Shown here piece by piece: positions 1 through 11,795 of a stretch of DNA of 64,000 nucleotides. The number at the start of each line of letters is the position of its first letter. Position 1 is the stretch's first letter. The position numbers and the translations under genes were made by a program. The notes under the pieces were generated by a model. That model was not told the DNA's origin. It ran no database searches and saw nothing but the letters and a program-made list of their open reading frames with translations. Where the stretch lies: contig VWZS01010170.1 in the NCBI GenBank assembly GCA_013397075.1, positions 930,001 to 994,000 of the forward strand. Direction: 5' to 3'. This DNA comes from Rhabdornis inornatus. Its lineage: Eukaryota > Chordata > Aves > Passeriformes > Rhabdornithidae.

Positions 1-3000
1 TAAACAAAGCAGAACTTCAATGGGAAGCTTCTAAGGAAGAAGACAACAGGAAATGGGACAACACAAAACAATATTTCAACTGAAGCAGGTAAGCCAACAT
101 CTCTAAATTCTTTGTCCACTGCCACAAATTCAGAACACTTCTCAGAGCTGTTAAGGCAAACAGCAAGTGCCCCCTGTGCTTCAGTATTGTTGAGACTGGG
201 AGAAAGCCAATATTTTAGAAAGGTCTGTGCTCTTGCCACTGAAGAACACACCATTTCTTGCAAATTTATAGTCCGGGGACATTGTCTCACATCTGAGGCT
301 GGATGTGGACATTCACTACCTGCAACCCCTGGTTCTTCCAGAGAAGTAAAATTTCAAGTTTCAAGAGCTCCTTGTATATTAGCTCGATCCCACTTATCAC
401 TCAGATGCTGCCCATCTCCTCTCAGCCTCTCAAGTGTTGCAGCTCCCCAAAACAGTCAGTGGCCCAAGGGCCCTTACTGTAACCTCCTACAGAGTGCAGG
501 AACCTCTTCCAATGTCTTTCCGTCTGCCTAGGCCAGAGCTCCTTAACACGGTCAGAGTAAGCTCTGCTCCAGAGAGAAACTGGACACTTTTCTCTCCACT
601 CCTCATTACCAAATAGGAATTGAGGAATATAGCTCTTTTCTGGGAAAGTTTAAGGAATGAGATCACACATGACAGCAAAGAGAGTAAAGAGAAACACTTC
701 TATTAAAATTTAATGGGTAAATGAGGATGACAGAGAGGATAAACACACTAGAAGAGTCACTAGCGACTGCTAGCTTTATAACCATAACAACCCTCTTCTT
801 TATGATGAGCAGCCTCCCTTGTGACTGAAGCTTCTTTGTGAAGCACCTTAGGATTCCAACATCTACCCAGCCAAAAATACAATTAAGCCCAGCTATCAGA
901 GAAAAACAACAAAATTTCCAATATTCAGGTCTTTTGGTATTGACAAGCTTTTTATCTGAAAGATACAACAGCTTCTCATATATGCCACAGACCTACTATT
1001 ATTTTTGCACATTCCAGTAAAACCAAAAAAAAATCAACCCATATGATATCATATGACTGTTCACTCCCTCTTTCTACATTCGCTAAGATTTGTGACATCT
1101 GAACTCTAACCATAATGTGGGCATTTTAATGGTCAACATCATATCTCTCACACTGCCATTTGTGTCACAAAATTGCTTCCATTGTCATGGACTTGAGATT
1201 TACAGCTGAAGCTGGCAGAACCATTTCTGAGCACAATATATCAAGGGGGGAAAAGGAAAAATAGTTCATAAAAAGCTGACTACTACCTTAATTATTGAGA
1301 GACTACTACATCACAAAAGCACTGAGGAAATTTCAGAAATTGACAAAGTCACAAAACTCATAATTTCAGAAGCACCATCCATTTTAAAACTCACCGAAAG
1401 TTGCATTTGGCAGTGGGAATTGGAAGTCTTCATAAGCATTGATACTTTTCCTCTGCATTTCAGAGTCAGGCCAATCATTCCAGCATTTTCCTTTGTTGCT
1501 CACCTCCAGCTGATGTCAGGCCACCAGCCAGCTGACTTCATTTCTTTAGCTTTTGACACTCAGGATGCCATTGTTTATGCCTCACCTGCCTTTTCCTGTG
1601 AACGAAGAAGAATATATTTTTGAGTTTTTTATTTTGCTGCATTACCTAGTTCACTATCCAATCAGGTTACAAATCAAAGTACACTTCAAAATCATGACTA
1701 AATAATCCACATACCCTATACTGCCATCAGGCATGAATTTCACACACTTCGCACTTAATTTATTCATTGATGACAACAGCCTCTGCTATCAGCCAGCCTG
1801 GTTATATATGTTATATGAGAATAACATTCAAAGATTTTTATTTTCCCATTCACACAAGGGATTGACATAACCCCATCCGTATCACACAGCCAGCTAAACA
1901 AAGGTTTGAAAGCACACACAAACACGCTGCTTATTTACATGCGCAATATAAGAATGATTTCTGTATCTCATTGGTATCACAAAATATTTCTCTAAATAGC
2001 TTTGATGTATTTCATGGGAGGGCTAATTGTTGCAATAAAAGCATAGAATTTAAAAGTATAAAACAAATCAAACTCCAGGTGTGAATGTGTTGTCGCAAAA
2101 CAGCGACAACACAGCAATATGCTCATTGCTGCACACACATAGACAGAACCAAGTCTGAATTTGTGATTACTGAGCCTCAGCATCAACAAACCTGCCATCA
2201 TTCTGTGATGCAAAGTGGGGATGAACAGAAGACTTGCAAGCACTGTAAATATTCTTGCTAAGCTTATGCTTGGCTCTACGGGAGCACACGATGCGTTTAG
2301 TAGGACCAATGAAGCCAGTTGAATGTCAAAGGCAGCACTTAAGTAATTACAGTTCTCCTTCTCACCACAGGGCACAGCCTGACTGGTGGGGTCAACTTTC
2401 TAGGCTGGTCACCTGACAGAGGGCAGGTGACAATACACCTCAGTTTATACAGCTACTCCAATACCTTTGGCGAGGTGCTGGCAAACTCCAGGTAAGCTCT
2501 GGCTCTGCACAGAAAGCTCTGTACTATCCCTTGAGAAATCGGACACTTGCACAGAGCCAGCCATATGCACACCTTTTCCAGGTGGGCTTTACCTGCTATC
2601 TTTGTAAAGAACAACCTCTACATTGTGCCTCTGCTATTAAATAGCGCAAACATTGCAAGAGCAATATTTTTTATAAAACCATATTCTTTGCAAACTTAAA
2701 AGTATTATTAGATAGAGAAAATATACTTCTATTTGCCAGACAGAGCAGCTCCCCTTTGAATGTTATGTTGTATTATATGATAGAGTATATTCTCTCCCCC
2801 TTACCCATTTGCCTAAGTTTCAAAATGAGGAACACTTTTATAACAGGTAAATGCAAATAAGGTGAAGAAAGGATTGTTCCAGGAAATTCACTTTCACATG
2901 AGTTCATCCTCACTGCTAACCCTACCCTCGTATCATGTGAAAGCTTCAACAAGATACAATCAGCCTCATCTTGTTTTATGAAATAATATTGAAATCAGGT

Positions 3001-5719
3001 GCAGCAAAATAAAAGTGCATTAAGGTTTACTTATGTCTTGAATAGGACTGGAAGCTAGTTAAAAGTCAGAAAATTATTACAAAATGTCAATTTGCAAAGA
3101 TAAAAACATAACACGGACTCTTAAGAAAAAAGCTAAGAATTTCAAGGACTGCACTATTCCCAAGGGTCCTATACTTTTACAATAAATTGACAAAACTTGA
3201 AGATGCAGTAAGATTAATTGGACACTGACATCTAAGTTCAGACACTGAGGACTTTTCATGCTCTGGCAGTGCGTGCTGTAAAGGCAGACTCTACTTCAAA
3301 ATGGCAAGAAAATGAACAAGAAGATGAAGAGAACTAATTGGAGCTATGTCAAGGATCCTTACAGAGAGTTCAAAAGGATGGATAGATCCCTGGAAAAACA
3401 AACCAAAAAAACCTAAAGCAGGTTTTTCATATTCTGGCAAGTGCTGCAATAGTTATTTAGCATGCCTTTGCTACCCCTTTTGAGTGTTTATTATTGTCAA
3501 CACAAACTTCCTTAGGCTAATCAAGGTCAACAAAGGATTTAAAGGGAATTCACCATAATTAGAGACTCTTAGAATGTTTAGACACACAGGATGCACTCTG
3601 TGAAGTTTAGCGTACACAGAGAGGTGCGCAGCCCTTAGCTACTTTCAGTGGTGTTTGTTACACATCGACAAATGATTTTTTTTGTTCTGCAGACTGAGCA
3701 GTGTACTGTTGCAGTTACTCTGCCAGCAGCACCAGTAAGAGTCACTTCAAAGCCAACCTTCTGTTTTGCTGGACATGAAGCAGTTTTGAAAATACTACTG
3801 CTTGCTAAATACCAAGGGAAAGGGCAAGATCATCTTCGGTGGCACATAGGGATGCTCAGTATCTCTCAGGAAGTCTGAAGAGTCTTTAACCTTACAATAA
3901 AACGTTGTCTGCTTAATTTGAAAATTTTATGGCCCTGCTATATTTTCCTTTCATAAACGTGAAATCAACAACTCTTGCTGTTATAACCTTTTGGTAAGTT
4001 TGTTCACAGGACACAAGTACTGATGCTTTGTAATGCTGGTGTTAGTGGCTGCCCTGTTGCAGGACAAGGTTTTCTGTTCTAAGACAGGGCAAACCTAAGC
4101 CCAGGTATGAACAGTGCAGGGAAAAAAAGGTTGGTAGGAATTTCAAGAATTTGCATCATCTTACAAGAAAAATAGGTCTCCAGACAAACTCTTTACATGC
4201 CAGTATTCCCTACACCAATCTACGGGCAGTTTAGAGCACTGAGCTCTAAAGCAACCACTTATTTTAAGCAGGCAAAAACGTTACTATGCATTTACTGTAA
4301 ATAAAGCTGACTTAAAACTTTGGGAAAACCTGCATTCTGCCAGCTGCCTACCAAGCTGGAAACCAGGTTCCTGCAGTGCCCATAACCTTGAACACCCTGG
4401 TGGCCTAGGAAGCCAGCTGCCTAGGGAGTGGCTTTAAACAAAAGAACCTTTCTTTCTGTTGACTGCTTCACTAGGTTTCTACTCACAAATATTTAAACTA
4501 CATTAAAAATACTATTTTTTTAAGCATTTGATCCAATTTGGTACCAAAATAATTCCTTGTTCCAACCTTTCCCACCCCACAAGTTAGGAAGAATATTTTC
4601 CTCCCTATGAAAACTGCATAGGAGAGAAATTCCTTTTTCCAGCCAGCACCATCTGAATGTAAAGCTTAAAATGTCAAGAGGGCATGAAGGGAACTGCAGA
4701 CGGCCAGCTTCCTACAGAGGGAAGGCTAATGTTAATTTACATACCCATTAAAATTCAGCATGCTTCAAAAAGATAGAAGAAAATTGAAGAAGATAATACA
4801 TAAGTGCAGTAAAAAGTAACAAAAAGCAGAGATAGCCTAAAATCAGGAAAGAGAGAAAAAAAATACTGCAGAGCTTGAACACGCTTAGAAAGGAGACCTC
4901 TCAAAACTCAGAACCTAATACAAAACTTAAGAGAAAAAAATTCACTTTATGGGAAAAATCAGTAAATATACCTAGACCAGCAGATCTCAAGCTTGTTTGA
5001 GCTGGGGTTTCACCTAACAGCAGGACCTATTTCCAGAGCCCAACCTCATGTCAATTACTTTGAAGAAGAAAGATGCTCAATGTGCAAGACTCCCAGTGGA
5101 CTATCACTGCTCCCAGTGCTCTAGAAGATGTTTCCCAGCTTGACTTTATACATTGAGACAACAAAGCATGGCAAGTGCAGAAGAAGCATTTTTAGAGGAA
5201 ACGTGCCCTGAAGCAACTATAACTGGTTCAAGCAAGATTTCCTCAGTTCAGAGGATAGCATGTGGCAGTCACATCCATTTCCCATTATTACCACAGAAAG
5301 ATTAAAGGCCCAGGGTGTCCTGTCCCTCACACAAATATACAAGCAGCCTTATACCATGACAGTCCCAGGTTCACAAAGGCAATTTATGGAGGTTTCTCAA
5401 CATCCTTCTGTGGTGTTTACACCAACCTCCTTCACAGGTCTCCAGAAACATGGGAAACAGTTTTGTGGTTGTTCTCCATAGCACTGTACTGCTCTGTGTT
5501 ATAGGAAGGAAAGGGATCACTAACATGCATCATGGGATGTCAAAGCCACAATAAAGCCTCTGGAGCTCATTAGCATAATTTTTATCCTTCTTGCTCTCCT
5601 CATTAGAATCAGGCCAGAACATTAAATTTGCATCATATAAAAATTGTACCATATCCAACAAGAAAGGGTAAATTAAATTAATCTCTAAAATTTTATGTAA
5701 ACTTTGCATGTCTAACTAA
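1..5719. other. Noncoding DNA, no gene recognised
   Basis: AT-rich unique-looking sequence. Open frames of up to about 139 codons occur (112-531 +, 1992-2375 -, 5260-5504 +). None shows a recognisable domain, several begin at non-ATG codons, and none continues in a neighbouring exon-like frame. A hairpin at 2086-2113 is listed separately. A near-repeated stretch around 4335-4430 (CCAGCTGCCTA twice) is a minor curiosity. An octamer-like ATTTGCAT lies at 5626-5633. I see no transposon that I can name. Confidence 0.6.
2086..2113. repeat. Small perfect inverted repeat (11-bp arms, 6-nt loop)
   Basis: The arm at 2086-2096 is the exact reverse complement of 2103-2113, with a loop AAAACA at 2097-2102. 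Each arm contains a CG dinucleotide, which is uncommon in this CpG-poor window. It could form a hairpin in RNA or DNA. No function is implied by the sequence alone. Confidence 0.85.
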
Positions 5720-6431
5720 ATAATCATCAGAACTCCGAAGAAGAATATATAAACTAGTTGGAAAACTCTAATTATAGATACATTCCACCAGTGTCCAAAA
5801 GCCAAGCACAACCAAGTATAAAAGCCATGTTTTACAGATGTAGAAATCCTAATTGCAAAGGGATAAAGAAAAAAAATAACAGAATGTGCTAATATCAATA
5901 TTTCATGCACTGAACCATAGGATACAGTAGCAATATTCCACCTGCTCTTCCCACCAATATCAACAACATACTCATTCTAAATAAGAAAAGCTTTTGCTGC
6001 ATCCTGAAGATACTAAGATGCACAATAGTGTAATTGAGAGTGATTCCCAGCTTCTCAATAGGTAGCTTGTTCAGTGCTACCTTGCAACCCAAGATACTTC
6101 TATTGGACACCCATCTTAAATTCAATAGGGGTTTTTTTCTGCTTTGAAGGTATCATACATAGCAAACCCTCCAGAAACACATTCTGATGAAAAAGTAAAG
6201 TTAAAAGAAACTGCTGAACATGTGGTAGAAATATCCTCATGTAGACATATTGGAACAGCAGCTGGCACAAGAGTAAGGTTGATTGGATCTTCAGCAATCA
6301 TTTGTTCATCAAGATACACACCATCAGCATCCCCCCATGAACTGTGGCCTCGTGGCATTCTCAAAAGCAGCCATAATGACACAGCTGCTCTGATGTTTCT
6401 TCTCAGCAAAGGATCGTGTTCTACAATAAAC
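5716..6431 (-). pseudogene. Unidentified coding-like segment: possible host exon or envelope-like retroviral remnant
   Basis: On the minus strand a frame is open for about 131 codons (6517 down to 6122). A splice-acceptor-like TTTTCAG precedes position 6431, and the protein-like part runs from there for about 103 codons. It reads as a secreted or extracellular protein: hydrophobic stretches, three cysteines (in the contexts PICL, TTCS and SECV) and two N-glycosylation sequons (NLT, NFT). Past the stop, two further minus frames (6125-5895 and 5910-5716) contain leucine-rich, membrane-like stretches but are out of frame with it, so any longer gene is broken. I do not recognise the family. The glycosylated, cysteine-bearing segment followed by membrane-like stretches is compatible with an old endogenous retroviral envelope piece. 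A genuine exon of a host surface protein is equally possible. No LTR is visible nearby and no clear donor site decides the exon's end. Confidence 0.3.
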
Positions 6432-6519
6432 CTGAAAACATGGGTATGAAGAAATATGGGATTATGTTTGAGAACAGTTGAAGCTTCAAACTTTCTCTTT
6501 GCCATTTTCTTTCTCAAAC

Positions 6520-8509
6520 CTTCCTTCTTTTTTGCCCTGCTCCCCTTCTTAGCTTGCCTGACTTCCCTTTGCTAGATGAAAATTCAATATTTCACAGTTC
6601 TATTATTCGCTTTAAATTCATATTTTATTCTTATAGTCAATATTAATGCTTTTCAGTATAAGAAAATTACCATTGATCTATGCACCACACAACTTGTGAA
6701 GACAGCGAGATCAGAATCCCTAATGTTTTGTTCTGTGCTGTGACCTTTGTTATGAAAATGAAAAAAAAAAAAATCCGTTCCATGAAATTGCTTCTCCTGG
6801 CAAAGATTTGTCACACAGTGGTTTTCATTCAGTGCTCTGACCCAGCACCTTGCAAAATCATGGGATCGATGGGCTCCAAGCAGATAGAAAAGCACAAATA
6901 GTCAGTGAAAATACAGGCCTGAATCAGCCCAAGGAGGTGCCTGCATTTCACAGCAAGATGCCCAGTGCCAGCTGGGAACACCAGGCCAGCAAAAGTGAGA
7001 GCTGCTGCAGAGGTTAGAGGTGGCACCACTTTTCATCTCTACACATTAGAGAATTTTCAAGGTAAAATAAATTCCAAATTCAACCCTCAGGTCAGCAAAA
7101 CAAATCCTTTAAAGCAAAGATTCTTCCTGATGACCGTCAAAGAAGTTTAAGAACAGCAGATTCATTTGCTCATTACAGCTTTCAGAGTAACTTTTTCAGA
7201 GTAAAATGAATTCCATCTTTATTTAACAAAGAGTTTAAGCAGAAAGGGCTACAACTTAAAGCACCAGCATTTAAGGATGAAGCCACAGTGAGAACTTAAA
7301 ACATGTCAGCTCTCAACTTTGTGTCTAGATACCATATCAGCAAGATTCAGACCAAGTCTATACAAGCTACTTCTTAATTTGGCACCCTGTCTGACTTCAG
7401 CCTCATATTCCTAAGAAAGTAATATCCTCATGTCCTCATTTTGTCACTCTAGATTTCAATGGTACACAGTTTTGTCAGCTGGATTCCTGACACACACTCA
7501 AAACAGGCAAATGGTTTTTAAAAAGCGAAAAAATATATGCCTGTCTCTTCTGCTCCCCCCTCTATTATTAAACAAGAGCCCAACAAGTACGCTCCTTGGG
7601 ATTTTATTTTTTCATCTTGCTAGGAGTCATGATCTCTTCAGAATCAATTACAACAGCAGTAAGAAGATGCTCTGTTTCACAAAAACACAAAGACTGTGAA
7701 GCGGCATTGATTCAGTTCTTATCTGGGAAGATGTTGCTTCAATTAAGATCAGCAGCACAAACAACTCTCAGAGTCCTTCACTCCCAAACACTACAGTCAG
7801 TAGTTTCACTGTGTGTGTGCTGACCTGTGATCCAGCATATATATGACAAAGTCTGTAGTGTCTTAGGGGTAGACACAGCACTGCCCTCTTAGCACCCTAA
7901 GCCACCTGTAGGACTGACTCACTGAACTGCCAGAACATAATTCAATAGTCTCAAAAGCATGTAGCAATTTATGAAAAAAGATAGCCAGCCAAGCTTACAT
8001 CACTCTCTGAATACACAAATTGAACCTGGTGCTGTTAAAAAAAAATGGAAAGCATTTTTCATTTATTTTTTATGTCAATAGAAGGATTTTAGCCAATGTG
8101 TTATTATAATCTAAAGTTCTTTCACAAAGAACATTTACTAAAAAAATTTCAATAAGTTTTCAGAAGTGTGTTTTAAAGGTTTAATCCTTGAATTAAGGAA
8201 AGCAAGTGAATTCCAGGATATTCAATATCAGACCAACAAAACAAATTGACTTTTTTTGCATCGTTGAAATGCAAGAGTGTGGTGCATAGAAATCAGTTTC
8301 AGGATGACCCTGAAGTATTTTTCACTTTCAACTGACCTAAAAAATTGAAATACTTTGGTTTTGGTTGAAATATGACATTTTATTTCCTTTGAGATTTTTT
8401 TCCTGCTCTTTAAATTAGGTTTACTAGAGCTTCCCATTAAAAAAAAAAAAAATCACTTAGAAAAAAACCCTGAGTGGCTTGTGTTGGAAGGACATAACTC
8501 AAGAAGTGT
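6520..8509. other. Noncoding DNA, nothing recognised
   Basis: AT-rich sequence with short A runs (about 6759-6772 and 8436-8451) and only short open frames, the longest about 89 codons at 7430-7699, without domain-like features. I see no named repeat. Confidence 0.6.
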
Positions 8510-8511
8510 TA

Positions 8512-8638
8512 GGAGAACACTCTCAGGCACATGATGTAACTCTTGGGGATAGTCCTGTGCAAGGGCAGGAGCTGGGTTCAGCCACCCTTGTGAGTCCCTT
8601 CCAGCTCAGGATATTCTGAGCCTCAGGATATTGTGAAT
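8512..8638 (+). mobile_element. CR1 LINE, 3' terminal fragment
   Basis: This matches the avian CR1 3' terminal pattern in the forward sense. The run CTCAGGCACATG...GTAACTCTTGGGG is followed by GTCCTGTGCAAGGGCAGG and then CTTGTGAGTCCCTTCCAGCTCAGGATATTCTG. The extreme end is partly duplicated: CTCAGGATATT occurs twice, near 8605 and 8622. The copy is severely 5'-truncated, as most CR1 insertions are, and has no coding capacity. The following sequence (8640-8700) may hold a few more bases of a second old copy, but I cannot support that. Confidence 0.8.
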
Positions 8639-8639
8639 C

Positions 8640-11510
8640 TCTAGAGATCCATCTTGCCCAACCCCCCTTGAATATCACCAGAGACAGAAACTTCACCACC
8701 TCATTTCCTCACTGTTCTTGTCATTTTTACTGAAGATGAGACTGTTTCTAAATCTCACTAAAATCTACAGGTGGTTTTGCTGACTTGCAACTGCATCTTC
8801 TGGCAGCAAAGCTCCATATCAATTTTCATGTTTGACTTTGCTGGTCAGCTTGTGCTACCAAGTCATAAATGCCCAGGGACAACCTGCCAACCAAACTCAG
8901 TGCAAGCAACATACACACAGGTATCATCAACAGTGTGCTAGCTTATATGGACTTATCTGATGAGATATAGGCCAGTACAAGGAAGGCAGCAGGATTTTTT
9001 TTTCTCTCTCCCTCAGACTGAATTCAAACTGCTTAATGCAACAAGGAGCAAAGTAAACAGTGGTAAGGGGAGTTACCCAATATTATTTTAGCCAGAGATG
9101 ATGTAAATCTGAATTCAATGCTGTATTCTGGCAGGGAGATAAGGATGAGAAGGAGAATGCACATGGCACATAGTCTCAATACTGTCTGTGCAGTTCAGGA
9201 ATAGCTAGAGCATTTTATTCACGGCCTTGCACTTCCTCTGAAGAGGGTTCTTTCCCCTTCTCATTAAGCACATAGTAAATAAAAAGAAATACAAACCCCA
9301 ACAATCTTCTGCCCCAGCAGAAAACAAATAATGCCAGGACTAATATTTCCTGCTACAGAGAGCAAGCTTTCTTTCCTTTTCCCATCATGATTTTGTAGTT
9401 CATGTGGGAATAGTTAGGTAAGTAACTTAAAGGGGGTGAGAAGCCCTGATACACAAAGGAGAAAAAAATCTGGAAGCATTAGGACAGATGATTGTAATTT
9501 ACCTGCAGTGTAAAATAGTGGTGAGATAAGTAACCATGAGAAGCAGCAGGAGGTAGAAAATAGGCAGAGGAACTCTGCAAGGAAGAGAAAGAATGCAAAG
9601 AAATAAATTGAAAAGAAAAAGCAGCTGCCTGGGTAAAGATCCTGAGTGCTAGAAGAGCCTGCTGAACATAAAATAATTCAGTGGGGCAGGATTGCACTGT
9701 AGTGTGTGAAACCCTCAATCTAAGATCAGAGCCAGTGTCCTTTGGGTACAAAAGCAACTGAATCACTAACAACAGAAAAGTCCACACCTTTCAAAATTAT
9801 TTCTTCTAGAATCCACTGTGGCTCACAGCTCTTTCTCAATCCTCAGTTACTTCTGTACAATTAAGATGGTGTGCATGGATAAAGATGAATCTGTTTGTCA
9901 CATATCTTTCTCTGGAATATTCATTGCTCCCAGGACTTAACCCATACACCCCATTTACAAGATGAAACACCTCCTCTCATTTCTTTTTTCAATAAATATC
10001 ATGAAAATATATTAGATTGCTGGGATTTATACAGAGATATTTGGCAGGATTTTCAGGTCTATCGAAGAAATTGAATATGTGGTTCTTCTACACAGAGAGA
10101 ATTATCTGAATAAATAATGTATTAGGAGAATTTTACTTCCTATGTCTGATTCATTCTCAGATAAGCATGTATACATTTGCACTGGTGTCAGTCATGTTGC
10201 AGAACACATAAACAGAAGCAAATGTGTTCTTAGTTTCTTTAATATTCAGGGTAAAAAACTGACCAGTAACATTGATATAGTAAAACAAACCAAAAAACCC
10301 ACCTCTTCAGATATAGGAAGGGAGTAATTTATTTTCTTTGTTTCAGTTTTCATTATGTTTGGTCTTATCTTGTAAAATTTAACACAGGAAATACATAAAA
10401 CCAGCTATAAAGCCTTTATCAATTGCATCTCACACAGCACTGTGAGGTATTTTCCAATAGGTCCTAATTATGGAAAGCCACCACCAGAAGCAGCAGGTTC
10501 AGAAGAGCAATTGGGTTACCAGTAGTTTTGGACATACATCTGTCGACCAGGCCACTTGTCTGCACACATGGACACGGTCATAACACTCACAAACCTGTTT
10601 GGACAGACAGCTGATGTGTGCATAGAAGCAGGCTTGACATGCACTTGTCTCCAGAAGATGAAACAGAGGTGATTATCTGTATAACTCCAAAGGAGAACTT
10701 CATGATACTCCATGAATTCTCTCACTTGCTGGTGCATGGAAATAAAACCTTTTGTTACTGGTATCACAGGGAAGTGTTCAGTCTCACAAGGAAGACATAC
10801 TGTCCATCACACTGGATCTACTGTGAAGTCAATGACAACTGACCGCTCATAGTTTGAGAGGAAAAAACAAAAAATTTGCGGTTGAGGAGACTGTTCCTGT
10901 TCCAAAAGAAAAGGGAGCAAAAGCAACTTAATTGTAGTACAGATGAAAATGGTGGGAGATGCTTTGCTTCTTCAAAAGCCATCTCAAACCTTTGAAAAGT
11001 ATGTACAGTTTTCCATATAAATTTAGTGATATAAGCATGCAACATTCAACTTACACTGAATTCTTCTTCTCTACTTCATCTAAAAGATATGTCATACAAT
11101 TAATGTAATAACTCACTTTTGTTCAGTGAAAGACATCTCTCTCGAGCCTTTTTTAATTTTTCAGTTACAAGAGACATAAGATATTTATGCCTTAGATCTG
11201 TAAGAAAGCTAAGTGTGGAAGTGAGAGTGGTTGTAAAAACTATCACTTACTACTCAGGAGCAAAAAGCAATTTTTTTGTTGGATGACATAGTAATACTTC
11301 TTATGTGTATCAATGATTGCTTCAAAGAACAAAGGAATCCTTTATTCCCCATATCCTCTTGGTTAGATCATAGTGTGAATAACTGGATTAAATTGCAGAT
11401 TCAGATTTGACAACACAAAGTTTTGAATGAGTAAAGATAGCAAAGCACTAGACAGATCTTTAGACTGTGAGACTACCTTCAGATTTCCTGAACAAAAATG
11501 CCTTTGTTTT
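8640..11510. other. Noncoding DNA, nothing recognised
   Basis: Unique-looking AT-rich sequence. The longest frames (9479-9787 -, 102 codons; 10618-10842 +; 10818-11045 -) have no domain or splice context that I trust. Confidence 0.6.
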
Positions 11511-11795
11511 CACAGAATATGCTGAGTTGGAAGCAACTCACAAAGATTGATGAGTGCAATTCCTGGCTCTCCAAGGGACTAACCCCAAGAATCACACCAT
11601 GTGCTTGAGAGCATTGTCCAAGTGCTTCTGGAATTCTGTCAGCCTTGGTGCTGTGACCATTTCTCTGGGGAGGCTGTTCCAGTGCCCAAGCACCCTCTGG
11701 GTGAAGAATGTTTTTTCTGATATCCAACCTAAAGCTCCCCTGACACAACTTCAGGCCCTTCCCTCAGGTCCTGTCACTGGTCATCACAGAGAATG
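11511..11795 (-). mobile_element. CR1 LINE, 3' terminal fragment (about 285 bp)
   Basis: Read on the plus strand this is the reverse complement of an avian CR1 tail. It begins CACAGAATATGCTGAGTTGGAAG, continues through a stretch about a short-range gap CCAAGAATCACACCATGTG, then the CTGTTCCAGTGCCCAAGCACCCTCTGGGTGAAGAA block and the TTCAGGCCCTTCCCTCAGGTCCTGTCACTGG block. The element therefore lies on the minus strand with its 3' end at 11511 and its 5' truncation near 11795. It keeps good similarity to recalled CR1 sequence, so it is a comparatively young copy within this window. It has no intact ORF. Confidence 0.9.

Noticed and set aside
112..531. 139-codon plus-strand frame
   Set aside because: It starts at a TTG codon, shows no domain or splice context, and overlaps other frames. 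Chance is the simplest reading.
8640..8700. Possible second CR1 fragment next to the 8.5-kb tail
   Set aside because: Only scattered words fit (CATCTTGCCCAACC). No ordered match.
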